Assembly: GCF_040678635.1 (NCBI RefSeq)
Contig: NZ_JBFATZ010000007.1
Location: 186,001 to 250,000, forward strand
Origin: Thermopolyspora sp040678635
Lineage (GTDB): Bacteria > Actinomycetota > Actinomycetes > Streptosporangiales > Streptosporangiaceae
Reading direction: 5' to 3'
DNA length: 64,000 bases
The notes below the pieces were generated by a model. It had not been told where the DNA came from. It searched no databases and saw only the letters and a list, made by a program, of their open reading frames with translations. Position 1 is the stretch's first letter. Every line of letters begins with the position of its first letter. The translations under genes and the position numbers were made by a program. Shown piece after piece: positions 29,554 through 38,007 of this stretch.

Positions 29554-30683
29554 GCAATGATCGACGTCAGCAGCGCTCGCCCGGGCTGCGCATGGGCCGT
29601 CCCTTCGGCATTCCGGTCTACGTGTCGCCGACCTGGCTGATCGTCGCCGCGTTCATCACCTACACCTTCCAGCCCGCCGTGCTGAGCTTCCTGCCCTGGC
29701 TCAGCTCCGCCTCCGCGTACGCCGTGGCGTTCGTGTTCGCCGTCTTCCTCTACCTGTCGGTGCTGCTGCACGAGCTGGCCCACTGCGTGGTCGCCCTGCG
29801 CTACGGCCTGCCGGTCCGGCGCATCACCCTGTACCTGCTGGGCGGCGTCTCGGAGATCGAGCGGGAGCCCGACCGCCCGGGCCGGGAGTTCCTGGTCGCC
29901 TTCGCCGGCCCCCTGCTGTCGCTCGGCCTCGCCGCCGTCGGCTACGTGCTGTACCGGGTCGTCCCCCCGGACACCATCATCGGCGTGCTCATCCAGCAGC
30001 TGTGGCTGTCCAACCTGATCGTCGGGATCTTCAACCTGCTGCCCGGCCTTCCCCTCGACGGCGGCCGCATGCTGCGCGCCGGGGTGTGGAAGGCCACCAG
30101 GAATCCCGGAGCCGGCACCGTGGCCGCGGCCTGGGTCGGCCGCGTCCTGGCCGTCGCGCTGGTCGTCGTGCCGGTGGCGCTGACGATGATCACCGGGCAG
30201 GGGCAGGACCTGACCTTCCTGCTGTGGTCGGTGCTGCTGGCGTCGTTCATCTGGATGGGCGCCTCCCAGGCGCTGCGCTCGGCCCGGGTGCGCGCGAGGA
30301 TCCCGCAGGTGCAGGCCCGCGCCCTGGGCAGGCCCGCGATCGCCGTCACCGCCGACGTGCCGCTCGCCGAGGCGCTGCGCCGGGCCCGGGAGGCGGGGGC
30401 GCGGGCGATCGTGGTCGCCGACCACGAGGGCCGCCCGGTCGCGATCGTCAACGAGGCCGCCGTCGGCGCCACCCCCGAGCACCGCAGGCCCTGGATCAGC
30501 ACGGGCGCGGTCGCGCGCAGCCTGGAGCCCTCGCTGGTGCTCGCGGCCGATTTGGAGGGCGAGTCGCTGATCGACGCGATGCGGGAGACCCCGGCCGCGG
30601 AGTACCTGCTCGTCGAGCGCGGCGGCGAGGTCTACGGCGTGCTCGTCACGGCCGACGTCAACAGGATGTTCACCGGCGTTTGA
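29550..30683 (+). CDS. Site-2 protease family (M50) with C-terminal CBS domains
   Basis: This is a 377-residue membrane metalloprotease. Zinc ligands are H-E-L-A-H near residue 74 inside the third hydrophobic helix, and the partner Asp is in N-L-L-P-G-L-P-L-D-G-G-R near 161-172. About six helices span residues 20-245. Two CBS domains follow (about 258-375) and may sense adenine nucleotides. Proteins of this layout cleave membrane-bound regulators, but the substrate here is unknown. ATG 29550 is preceded by GGGGGA and overlaps the stop of a 12-codon ORF. The open frame further upstream lies over the divergent nuclease gene. Confidence 0.9.
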   Translation: MSNDRRQQRSPGLRMGRPFGIPVYVSPTWLIVAAFITYTFQPAVLSFLPWLSSASAYAVAFVFAVFLYLSVLLHELAHCVVALRYGLPVRRITLYLLGGVSEIEREPDRPGREFLVAFAGPLLSLGLAAVGYVLYRVVPPDTIIGVLIQQLWLSNLIVGIFNLLPGLPLDGGRMLRAGVWKATRNPGAGTVAAAWVGRVLAVALVVVPVALTMITGQGQDLTFLLWSVLLASFIWMGASQALRSARVRARIPQVQARALGRPAIAVTADVPLAEALRRAREAGARAIVVADHEGRPVAIVNEAAVGATPEHRRPWISTGAVARSLEPSLVLAADLEGESLIDAMRETPAAEYLLVERGGEVYGVLVTADVNRMFTGV

Positions 30684-30723
30684 TCGCGAACCAATGGCGT
30701 TGAGAGAGCGTCAGACCAGTAGC

Positions 30724-30768
30724 GTTCCCGTCACGAGGGAACAAGGGGGAGACTCTCCCAGGAGAGAA
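30724..30768. promoter_or_regulatory. Hairpin cluster with two mutually exclusive stems
   Basis: GTTCCC/GGGAAC (30724-30742) is followed by GGGAG/CTCCC (30747-30759) and an overlapping CTCTCC/GGAGAG stem (30753-30766) that cannot form at the same time. The first probably terminates the protease gene. The alternative pair may be an operator for the next operon. TAGTGT at 30801 is a possible -10. Confidence 0.4.
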
Positions 30769-30851
30769 TTGTCCCACTCGTGTTCGGGGCGCGCCGAGAC
30801 TAGTGTTCTTGTCATCCGATCAGGTTGGCGACGACCCGTAAGGAACTTGGA

Positions 30852-32390
30852 TTGGCTACCCCCCCGACGCCCGCCACCGCGGGCGATCTCACACCGGAAT
30901 TGCTCGGTACCGCCGAGTGGACCGACCAGATGGTCGCTCAGGCCGGCATCCCGATGCACGACATACCCTTCGTGACCATCGGCGGCGGCATGGGCTCGTT
31001 CGTCACCGTCGACTACCTGCGCATCTACGGCGTGCCGACCTCGCAGATGCGGGTGCTGTCGAACATCGACACCCCCTGGCAGACCTACGAGTTCCTCACC
31101 AGGTGCTCGCAGATCCCCCGCCCCGAGCGCATCCGCTCCGACTCCTCCTCCCGTCCCGACAACCTCTGGGGCTTTCCGTCGTACGCGCTGGAGGAGGCCT
31201 GGCGGGAGAAGAACATCAAGCACCTGATCCAGGTGGGATTCCTCGAGCCGATCTTCGAGGACTACTGGACGCCGCGCGCCGGCACGGTCTTCCGCAACCT
31301 GGAGCGCGAGGCCAACCGCATCGGCTACTGGGACATGCTCATCAAGGGCCAGGTCCGCATGGTGCGCAAGCGCGTCGGCGGCGGCTACTTCACGATCATG
31401 AACCCGCCCGAGGGCACCTCGGCCACCAAGCGGGTGGCGTTCCGCTCCCGCTTCGTGCACATCGCGGTGGGCTACCCCGGCCTGAAGTACCTGCCCGACC
31501 TGCAGGAGTTCCGGCAGAAGTACGGCGACTTCACCCACGTGGTGAACGCCTACGAGCCGCACGAGCACGTGTACGAGTTCATGAAGACCCGTCCGGGCAC
31601 CGTGGTGGTCCGCGGCGGCGGCATCGTGGCCTCGCGCGTGCTGCAGCGCCTGTTCGACGACCGGGAGAAGTTCAACCTGCAGACGCAGGTCATCCACATC
31701 TTCCGCACGTTCGTCACCGGCTCGCACGGCCCGCACATCTGGGCGCGGCGCAAGGGCGGCGACGGCTGGGCCTACCAGGGCTTCAACTACCCCAAGTCGG
31801 TGTGGGGCGGCCAGCTCAAGGCCGAGATGCGCAAGCTGGAGGGCGAGGCCCGGCGGCAGAAGTACAAGGAGATGGGCGGCACCAACACGCCCAAGCGCCG
31901 CCGCTGGCAGGAGCAGATGAAGGCCGGCCGCGCGGGCGGCTACTACCACCCCTTCCAGGGCATCGTGGAGCGGGTGGAGCCGACGCCGGACGGCAGGCTC
32001 GTCAGCCACGTGCGCAGCAACGACGGCACGATCCGCCAGCCGGTCTCCGACTTCATCATCGACTGCACCGGTCTTGAGGCCGACATCGCCGAGCACCGCA
32101 TCTTCGCCGACCTGCTGCAGTACAGCGGCGCCTACCGCAACCCGGTGGGCCGCCTGGAGGTCGAGCGGCACTTCGAGGTCAAGAACACCGCCAGCGGGAA
32201 TGGAGCGCTCTACGCCTCCGGGTCGGCGACGCTCGGCGGCTACTTCCCCGGCGTCGACACCTTCCTCGGGCTGCAGGTGGCGGCGCAGGAGATCGCCGAC
32301 GACCTCGCCAAGCGCGGGTTCTGCCGAAAGATGGGTCCGCTGCGCTCGACCGCGCAGTGGTTCAAGTGGGCCTTCAACAAGCCGGTCTAG
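30852..32390 (+). CDS. Flavoprotein-like oxidoreductase of unknown substrate
   Basis: The 512-residue protein has two dinucleotide-binding motifs. V-T-I-G-G-G-M-G-S-F lies near residue 40, and V-V-V-R-G-G-G-I-V-A-S-R near 252. This is the layout of FAD/NAD(P)-dependent monooxygenases. A third region, D-C-T-G-L-E-A-D and L-Y-A-S-G-S-A-T-L-G-G-Y-F-P-G, resembles the C-terminal FAD-closing segment. Long basic stretches lie between. TTG 30852 is chosen because AAGGAA precedes it; TTG 30825 is possible. It starts an operon with a membrane protein and an FHA protein, so it may be part of a signalling or envelope system. The reaction is unknown. Confidence 0.62.
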   Translation: MATPPTPATAGDLTPELLGTAEWTDQMVAQAGIPMHDIPFVTIGGGMGSFVTVDYLRIYGVPTSQMRVLSNIDTPWQTYEFLTRCSQIPRPERIRSDSSSRPDNLWGFPSYALEEAWREKNIKHLIQVGFLEPIFEDYWTPRAGTVFRNLEREANRIGYWDMLIKGQVRMVRKRVGGGYFTIMNPPEGTSATKRVAFRSRFVHIAVGYPGLKYLPDLQEFRQKYGDFTHVVNAYEPHEHVYEFMKTRPGTVVVRGGGIVASRVLQRLFDDREKFNLQTQVIHIFRTFVTGSHGPHIWARRKGGDGWAYQGFNYPKSVWGGQLKAEMRKLEGEARRQKYKEMGGTNTPKRRRWQEQMKAGRAGGYYHPFQGIVERVEPTPDGRLVSHVRSNDGTIRQPVSDFIIDCTGLEADIAEHRIFADLLQYSGAYRNPVGRLEVERHFEVKNTASGNGALYASGSATLGGYFPGVDTFLGLQVAAQEIADDLAKRGFCRKMGPLRSTAQWFKWAFNKPV

Positions 32391-32403
32391 AAGGAGAAGT
32401 TCC

Positions 32404-32844
32404 GTGGTTCCCACGCTGATGGGCAGGATCCAGACACGGATCTTCCTGCTGGCCACCGTCGGGGTCGTCATCACCGCGCTGATCGTGCCGATCCTGCCGG
32501 GACTCGAAGGACCGATGTCGGAGCGGTACCGCATCGGCTACCTCGTGCTGGCCGCCGTCGCCGTGCTCGGGGTCGGCTGGGAGTTCATCTACCACTTCCT
32601 CATGCAGTTCCGCTGGGAGAAAGACTGGCCGACGCTGTTCGGGCTGGTCACACTTGTACCGGAAGGTCTACTACTGTTCTTGTTGCTGCGGTCTGGAGCG
32701 ATCGGGATCATTGACCCCGCGCCCCCGGCCTCGGCCTTCTGGACGATGTTCATCGTGATCTGGATCGCCGTCTGGCTGGTGGCGAACGGACCGATGCGAG
32801 TGCCGTTCATCCGGTGGCGCTTCCGGGGAGGGAGAGTTCTTTGA
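32404..32844 (+). CDS. Membrane protein in the FHA operon
   Basis: The 146-residue protein has four hydrophobic helices (about 12-30, 42-62, 76-95 and 110-132) with short loops and a basic C-terminus. No family is recognised. GTG 32404 follows AAGGAGAAG. Its stop overlaps the FHA gene's TTG as TTGA, and it starts 13 bases after the oxidoreductase stop, so the three genes form one operon. It could anchor the FHA protein or oxidoreductase at the membrane. Confidence 0.75.
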   Translation: MVPTLMGRIQTRIFLLATVGVVITALIVPILPGLEGPMSERYRIGYLVLAAVAVLGVGWEFIYHFLMQFRWEKDWPTLFGLVTLVPEGLLLFLLLRSGAIGIIDPAPPASAFWTMFIVIWIAVWLVANGPMRVPFIRWRFRGGRVL

Positions 32845-34343
32845 CGGGCCAGGGATACGGGGTGGTACGTCCCCTGCCGGGCGACGGCATCGTCGCCCAC
32901 GCGGGCGGCCTGCTGCTCGTCTGTGACGCCGGAGACGCCGTGGAGGGCCTGCTCGCGGCGTTGCGCGAAACCGCGTCGTCCGGGGGCGACGGGCTGGCGC
33001 TGGCCCGTCGCGCCGCCCAGGTGCTCGCCAACACGATGATGGGGGAGCCGGCGACCTGCGCCGTCGCCGGCCCCTGCTCCGGCGGCGTCGCCGTGCTGGT
33101 GAGCGGCGACGCGCAGGCGAGCGTCAGCGGAGGGCCCGACGGTTCGGTGCAGTTGTCCGGCCGGGACTCCCTCACCTGGACCGACCGCCTCGTCGCCGGG
33201 CCGGTGGGGCGGATCGAGCTGCGCCTGCCCGGGGCGGGGCAGCCCAACCCGCACGCGCGCCTCGACGGCGGCGTGATCGGCGGGGCCGGCCTGGTCTGCG
33301 ACTTCTCCGAGTCCGCGGTGCCCATCGCGCCCGTCGTGCCGGGCGCGGGGGGCGGCATGGCCGCGGGCCAGATGTCGCGCCAATCCCCGATGTCCCAGCC
33401 CCAGATGTCCCAGCCCCAGGCCTCCCAGCCCCAGATGGCGCAGCCGCAGATGGCGCGGCAGGCGCACGCCGCCGCGCCCGAGGTGCTGCCCGCGGCCCAG
33501 CCGCGTGAACCGGCCCCGCTGCCCGCGCCCACGCCGTCCGTGCAGCCGGTGCACGAGCCGGTGTCCGGCCCGGCGGGAGGCCATTCCGGGCCGCAGCCGG
33601 GAGTGCTGTCCGGTCCGATGCCGCAGACGGGCCAGCAGGCGTCCGTCGGCGGCCACGCGGGCCATTCCGGGCATGCCGGGCACGCCCACGAGGACGACGC
33701 GATGGCCGGTCGCGGCAATGGCGTGCCGTCCGAGCAGGTCCCCGCCGGGGTCGGTCCCAACCAGCCGTTCGAGTCGGTGCTGCTGCTGCCCGGCCAGGAC
33801 GAGCCCGGTCAGGACGCGTCCCCGGCCGTGCCGGAGTCGACCGAGTACATGGCCGAGCCCGAGCCGCGGCCGATGGTCTACGGGGTGGACTGCAAGAACG
33901 ACCACTTCAATGATCCCCGCGTGCCGTACTGCGCGGTCTGCGGCATCGCCCTGGTCCAGCGCACGCTCGTGCCGTACAAGGGACCCAGGCCGCCGCTCGG
34001 CGTGCTGCTGCTCGACGACGGCATGACGCTTCGCCTCGACACCGACTACCTGCTCGGGCGCGACCCGGAGCGGGCGAGCGAGGTGCTCTCCGGCGAGGCC
34101 CGCCCGGCCAAGGTCACCAGCCCCGACGGCTCGGTCTCCCGCCGCCACCTGCGGGTCAAGCTGGACAACTGGGACGTCAACCTCATCGACCTCGGCTCCG
34201 TCAACGGCACCCAGGTACAGCCCCCCGGCGACCCGAACTTCTACGACATCCCGCCCAACGAGCCGGTGGCGATCCTGCCCGGGACCACCGTCCGCATCGG
34301 CGTCTCCCGCACGATGCGCTACGAGTCCCACCGCAACAGCTAG
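32841..34343 (+). CDS. FHA-domain protein with novel N-terminal domain
   Basis: The 500-residue protein has three parts. Residues 1-160 form an unrecognised alpha/beta domain with two G-G-hydrophobic strands. Residues about 180-340 are low complexity, rich in Gln, Pro and Met, including repeated Ser-Gln-Pro-Gln. The last part has a Cys-containing loop (Cys351, Cys365, Cys368), possibly a small zinc site, then a phosphothreonine-binding FHA domain. The FHA domain has L-G-R-D near 400, S-R-R-H near 433 and G-S-V-N-G-T near 451, with key Arg, Ser and Asn intact. It would read Thr phosphorylation, possibly by the kinase at 37007. TTG 32841 is supported by GGGAGGGAG and the overlap with the upstream stop. 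Confidence 0.8.
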   Translation: MTGQGYGVVRPLPGDGIVAHAGGLLLVCDAGDAVEGLLAALRETASSGGDGLALARRAAQVLANTMMGEPATCAVAGPCSGGVAVLVSGDAQASVSGGPDGSVQLSGRDSLTWTDRLVAGPVGRIELRLPGAGQPNPHARLDGGVIGGAGLVCDFSESAVPIAPVVPGAGGGMAAGQMSRQSPMSQPQMSQPQASQPQMAQPQMARQAHAAAPEVLPAAQPREPAPLPAPTPSVQPVHEPVSGPAGGHSGPQPGVLSGPMPQTGQQASVGGHAGHSGHAGHAHEDDAMAGRGNGVPSEQVPAGVGPNQPFESVLLLPGQDEPGQDASPAVPESTEYMAEPEPRPMVYGVDCKNDHFNDPRVPYCAVCGIALVQRTLVPYKGPRPPLGVLLLDDGMTLRLDTDYLLGRDPERASEVLSGEARPAKVTSPDGSVSRRHLRVKLDNWDVNLIDLGSVNGTQVQPPGDPNFYDIPPNEPVAILPGTTVRIGVSRTMRYESHRNS

Positions 34344-34755
34344 GCGCTGCTCCGATGGCCGCGCGCCGCGAGCCGGCGGCACGGGCGACCATGCGGGGTG
34401 GTGCCCGGCGACGATCTCGGGCGTGGTGCGCCACGCTCGTACGAACGGGGGACGAATCGGCTTACGGGGTACGGGGTTGAAACGTTCGCGCGTCCGGGCA
34501 GGAGGGGGTGCCGCCCGGCCGAGTCCGCCATGCTCACGAAGCCGCTCATGTAGGCGCTCACGAAGGCATCGTGAAGGTGGCGGGAGACGCGCTTCCCGGT
34601 GGTGCCCTCGACGGCCCGGATCGCGGCTGGCGCGCCTGTCCGGCTGTGATCGTGCCTCTTGATCGAGATCCATGCGCTTCGAGACCTCTTGACGATCCGC
34701 GGTACGCGACGCGTGCACCGTTTTCATGTGACTATGTCGGCTTCCTCCCTAACAT
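34344..34755. other. Gene-free stretch after the FHA operon
   Basis: No frame here has the codon bias of the neighbours. Short frames at 34423-34662 and 34508-34762 lack ribosome sites and family character. I see no RNA gene. Composition is mixed and slightly AT-richer toward 34.7 kb. Confidence 0.5.
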
Positions 34756-34795
34756 GCGATAGGCCGCCGCATCGGTGAATGCGGCGGCCTATCGC
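34756..34795. terminator. Bidirectional terminator hairpin
   Basis: Perfect 17-bp arms, beginning GCGATAGGCC and ending GGCCTATCGC, enclose a six-base CGGTGA loop. It lies between the convergent FHA and antiporter genes, 30 bases from the antiporter stop, and can serve both strands. Confidence 0.85.
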
Positions 34796-34824
34796 GTCCA
34801 TTGCCGGGGAACCCGGCGAGCGCC

Positions 34825-36888
34825 TCAGGACGGGCTGGAGGCCGGCGCGTCGGATTCGGGCTGGGCCGGGCGATCGGCCTCGCCCGCCGGCGGCTCCGGT
34901 GTCGCCTGGGCGGGCACCAGGGCGGGCACGACCGCGGCCCAGTCGATTGGGTCCGCGTCCTGCTCGGCGCGTACCAGCAGGTCGGCCCCGGCGTCGGCGC
35001 TCGCGGCGACCGTCAGCGCGTCGGGGATCGGCTCCGCGGAGGCCGGGGAGGCGTCCACGCCCAGCCTGCGCAGCCGCTGGGCGAGCGAGGTGGCGCGGCC
35101 GCCGCCGGTGAGCAGCAGCGGGCGGCGCAGGCAGAGGGCGAGGTTGAGCGCCACCCTGGTGCTCACGTCGCCCGCGGCGCCCGAGCGGTGACGGGCCACC
35201 ACGGGCCCGACCCTGCCGTACGCCGACGGCGCGACGGTCACCACCCGGCAGGTGGCCGCGGCGAGGATCGCCTCGTGGCCGGGGGTGTCGGCGGGCAGCA
35301 GGAGCAGATCCGGACGCGCGGAGGAGACCAGGTGCGGCAGCTCGCCCGCCACGTCGGCGGAGAAGCGGCTCACCACCCGGGCGTCGTGCCCGTGCTCCCG
35401 TACCCGGGCCGCCAGCGCCTCCAGCGCGCCCATCACCTCGGTCATCTCGGCCAGCTCCGACGACAGGCCCGTGCCCACCTCCAGCCGTCCCGCCGGGTAG
35501 GGCCGCAGGTGGGCGAGGACCACCTCGGCCGAGGTGCCGGGCGCGGCCATGCCCGCGGCGAGATCGGCGAGCGGCTGGGCCTCGCCCGGGGGCCCCGGGA
35601 TGACCGCGAGCACCCGGTAGGCCGCGGTGGCGCCGAGCGCGGCCCGCTCGGCCTCCTCGATGTCGCGGGCGATGCGGCGGTCCGGGTAGACCCTGCGCAG
35701 CAGCGGCCCGGTCATCGCGGTGGTCACCAGGGCCATCAGGACCATCAGCGAGTACAGCTCGGAGTCGAGCACGCCCTTCTGCAGGCCGACGTTCAGGATG
35801 ACGATCTCGGTGAGGCCGCGCGTGTTCAGCAGCGTCGCGATCGCGGCCGCCTGCCGGTTGGGCACCCGCTGCAGACGGGCCGCGACGTACGAGCCCAGCA
35901 GCTTGCCGCCGATCGCCACCGCGAGGATGCCCGCCAGCACGCCCAGGCTCCCCACGCTCAGCTCACGCAGGTTGACGCTCAGGCCCGCCACCACGAAGAA
36001 CATCGGCAGCAGCAGGAGCACCGCGAGCTGCTCCAGGCGCTCCAGGATCTGGTGGTTGAGCCGCTCGGCGCCCGCGCGGGGCATCACCGCGCCGAACAGG
36101 AACGCGCCGAAGATGAAGTGCACCTGCATGAACTCGGTCGCCCACGACGAGGCGAGCAGGCCGATGAGCACCAGCGCGAGCAGGCCGGGGGTGAGCCGCC
36201 CGGCCCGCTCGAAGGCCGGCACGAGCCGCGCCAGCAGCGGCCGTACCACCAGGAACATCACCAGCACGTACGGGATCGTGAGCAGGACCTTCCACTGGCC
36301 GGTGTCGGCCTCCGCCCCGGCGATGGCGACCACGACCGCCAGCACGGTCCAGGCCAGCACGTCGATCACGGCCGCGCACGCGAGCGCGAGCCCGCCCAGC
36401 GTGGTGCGGTGCATCTCCCGGTCGGTCAGGATGCGCGCCAGCACCGGGAACGCGGTCGCCGACATCGCCGCCCCGAGGAACAGCACGAACGGCAGCGTGT
36501 TGCCGTCGGAATGGTCTCCGGCGAGGCCCAGCGCCAGCACCACGCCGAGCACGAACGGCACTCCGGTCGAGCCGAGGGCGACCGTCGCGGCGACCCTGCC
36601 CTTGCCCTTCACCAGGTTCTGGTCGAGCTCCAGCCCGACCACGAACATGAAAAGGATCAGGCCGACGTTGGCGAGCGCCTGCAGCGGCCCCCGCACCTGC
36701 GGGCCGAACAGGGTGTCGCCGATCCACGGCCCGAGCAGCGTGGGCCCGAGCAGGATGCCCGCCACGATCTCGCCCACGACGGGAGGCTGACCGAGCCGGC
36801 GCGCCAGACCACCGAGTAATCGCGCCGCGACCAGCACGATCACCAGGTCCAGCAGAAGCACATCGACGTGGAGCATCGCTTCTTCCAT
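34825..36888 (-). CDS. CPA2-family cation/proton antiporter with cytosolic C-terminal domain
   Basis: This is a 687-residue membrane antiporter that would exchange Na+ or K+ for protons. About twelve helices span residues 5-400. The ion-binding region has F-V-V-G-L-E-L-D near 82-89. A second conserved half has F-G-A-F-L-F-G-A-V-M-P near 278. The C-terminal 270 residues resemble two universal-stress-protein-like domains, a plausible regulatory module. The very C-terminus is Pro/Ala-rich. ATG 36888 and the internal ATG 36876 are both possible starts. It is divergent from the kinase gene and convergent with the FHA operon. Ion specificity is unknown. Confidence 0.88.
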   Translation of the reverse strand: MEEAMLHVDVLLLDLVIVLVAARLLGGLARRLGQPPVVGEIVAGILLGPTLLGPWIGDTLFGPQVRGPLQALANVGLILFMFVVGLELDQNLVKGKGRVAATVALGSTGVPFVLGVVLALGLAGDHSDGNTLPFVLFLGAAMSATAFPVLARILTDREMHRTTLGGLALACAAVIDVLAWTVLAVVVAIAGAEADTGQWKVLLTIPYVLVMFLVVRPLLARLVPAFERAGRLTPGLLALVLIGLLASSWATEFMQVHFIFGAFLFGAVMPRAGAERLNHQILERLEQLAVLLLLPMFFVVAGLSVNLRELSVGSLGVLAGILAVAIGGKLLGSYVAARLQRVPNRQAAAIATLLNTRGLTEIVILNVGLQKGVLDSELYSLMVLMALVTTAMTGPLLRRVYPDRRIARDIEEAERAALGATAAYRVLAVIPGPPGEAQPLADLAAGMAAPGTSAEVVLAHLRPYPAGRLEVGTGLSSELAEMTEVMGALEALAARVREHGHDARVVSRFSADVAGELPHLVSSARPDLLLLPADTPGHEAILAAATCRVVTVAPSAYGRVGPVVARHRSGAAGDVSTRVALNLALCLRRPLLLTGGGRATSLAQRLRRLGVDASPASAEPIPDALTVAASADAGADLLVRAEQDADPIDWAAVVPALVPAQATPEPPAGEADRPAQPESDAPASSPS

Positions 36889-37006
36889 AGGTAAAGATGG
36901 ACCCCTGACAGAACCATGCGACGTTACCGTGTGAGCGAAGGACGACGCGAGCGAACCAACGCGCGTGGCGCGGCGTCATACGAACTCGAATGGGAAGCAT
37001 CGCTCG

Positions 37007-37843
37007 ATGCAGGTCAACGCTCGAATGGCAAGCACGGAAGATAGGGGTCTGCGGGTGGAGGGCATCGCCGACTATGAGTTCGTCAGGTCGCTGGGGACGG
37101 GGAGCAACGGTGAGTTCTTCCTGGCCCGGCGGCCGCCCAGGCTGCCGGTGGACGCCGAGTACGTGGCGGTCAAGGTCGTGGGGGGCACGGGGGAGGACGC
37201 CTTTCGCCGCGCCACCCGTGAGCTGAAGGCGTTCGCCGCGGTCCGGTCGCCGTTCCTGGTGACGTTGTACGACGCGGGCCAGCAGGCCGGCGTCTTCTAC
37301 TACTCGATGGAGTACCTGCCGGGCGGTTCGCTGGCGGCCCCCGCGGAGCGGCCGTCCCGCGCGACGGTGCTGCGGGCGATCGCGTGCGCGGCGCGCGCGG
37401 CGCAGGCGTTGCACGAGGAGGGCATCGTGCATCGGGACATCCGCCCCGGGAACGTGCTGCTGACCGAGGACGGGGGCAAGCTGTCGGACCTGGGCCTGTC
37501 CCAGGTGCTGCACCCCGGCGCCACGGTCACCGGCATGGGCGGGCTCAGCTCGGTCGAATTCACCGACCCCGCGCTGCTGCAGGGCGACAAACCCACTCCC
37601 GGCGGCGACGTCTGGTCGCTCGGCGCCACCTTGCACTGGGCGATGACGGGCACCGGCCTGTACGGCGAGCTGCCCACCCACGACCCGCTGCTGACCCTGC
37701 GCAAGGTCTACAGCACCCCGCCCAGGGTCAGCGACGACACCGAGCCCGCCATCGCCGAGCTGATCACCAACTGCATCGGAGACGTCGCCAAGCGCCCCAC
37801 GGCGTCGGGCGTCGCCGATCGCCTCTACCAGCTCGCCGGCTGA
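37007..37843 (+). CDS. Soluble serine/threonine protein kinase
   Basis: The 278-residue protein is a bare eukaryotic-type kinase domain with no membrane segment or sensor. The glycine loop G-T-G-S-N-G is intact near residue 30, with V-A-V-K-V-V near 54 and the helix-C Glu in T-R-E-L-K-A-F. The catalytic loop is H-R-D-I-R-P-G-N with Arg in place of the usual Lys, the metal motif is D-L-G instead of D-F-G, and the A-P-E motif is replaced by D-P-A. It may be active with altered efficiency. ATG 37007 follows GGGAAG; GTG 36965 and ATG 37025 are alternatives. The FHA protein 2.7 kb upstream is a possible substrate or reader. Confidence 0.85.
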   Translation: MQVNARMASTEDRGLRVEGIADYEFVRSLGTGSNGEFFLARRPPRLPVDAEYVAVKVVGGTGEDAFRRATRELKAFAAVRSPFLVTLYDAGQQAGVFYYSMEYLPGGSLAAPAERPSRATVLRAIACAARAAQALHEEGIVHRDIRPGNVLLTEDGGKLSDLGLSQVLHPGATVTGMGGLSSVEFTDPALLQGDKPTPGGDVWSLGATLHWAMTGTGLYGELPTHDPLLTLRKVYSTPPRVSDDTEPAIAELITNCIGDVAKRPTASGVADRLYQLAG

Positions 37844-38007
37844 ACGCCCCCCGCCCCCGTCCCCGTCCTCCGGGCGACGCCGTCGCCGCGGGATGCCGAG
37901 CACTGTCCGGCCTCCGGAGACGGCGGGGGCGCGGTCCGGGGGGTGCCGATCCTCCTGCGGATCCACCGGAGAACCCGGGGGACCCGAGGGACCCGGGGGG
38001 CGCGGCC

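Noticed and set aside
34423..34762. Several short open frames between the FHA and antiporter genes.
   Set aside because: They lack ribosome sites, codon bias and any family resemblance.
36965..37006. GTG 36965 as the kinase start.
   Set aside because: It has no ribosome site, whereas ATG 37007 has GGGAAG at acceptable spacing and gives a normal kinase N-terminus.
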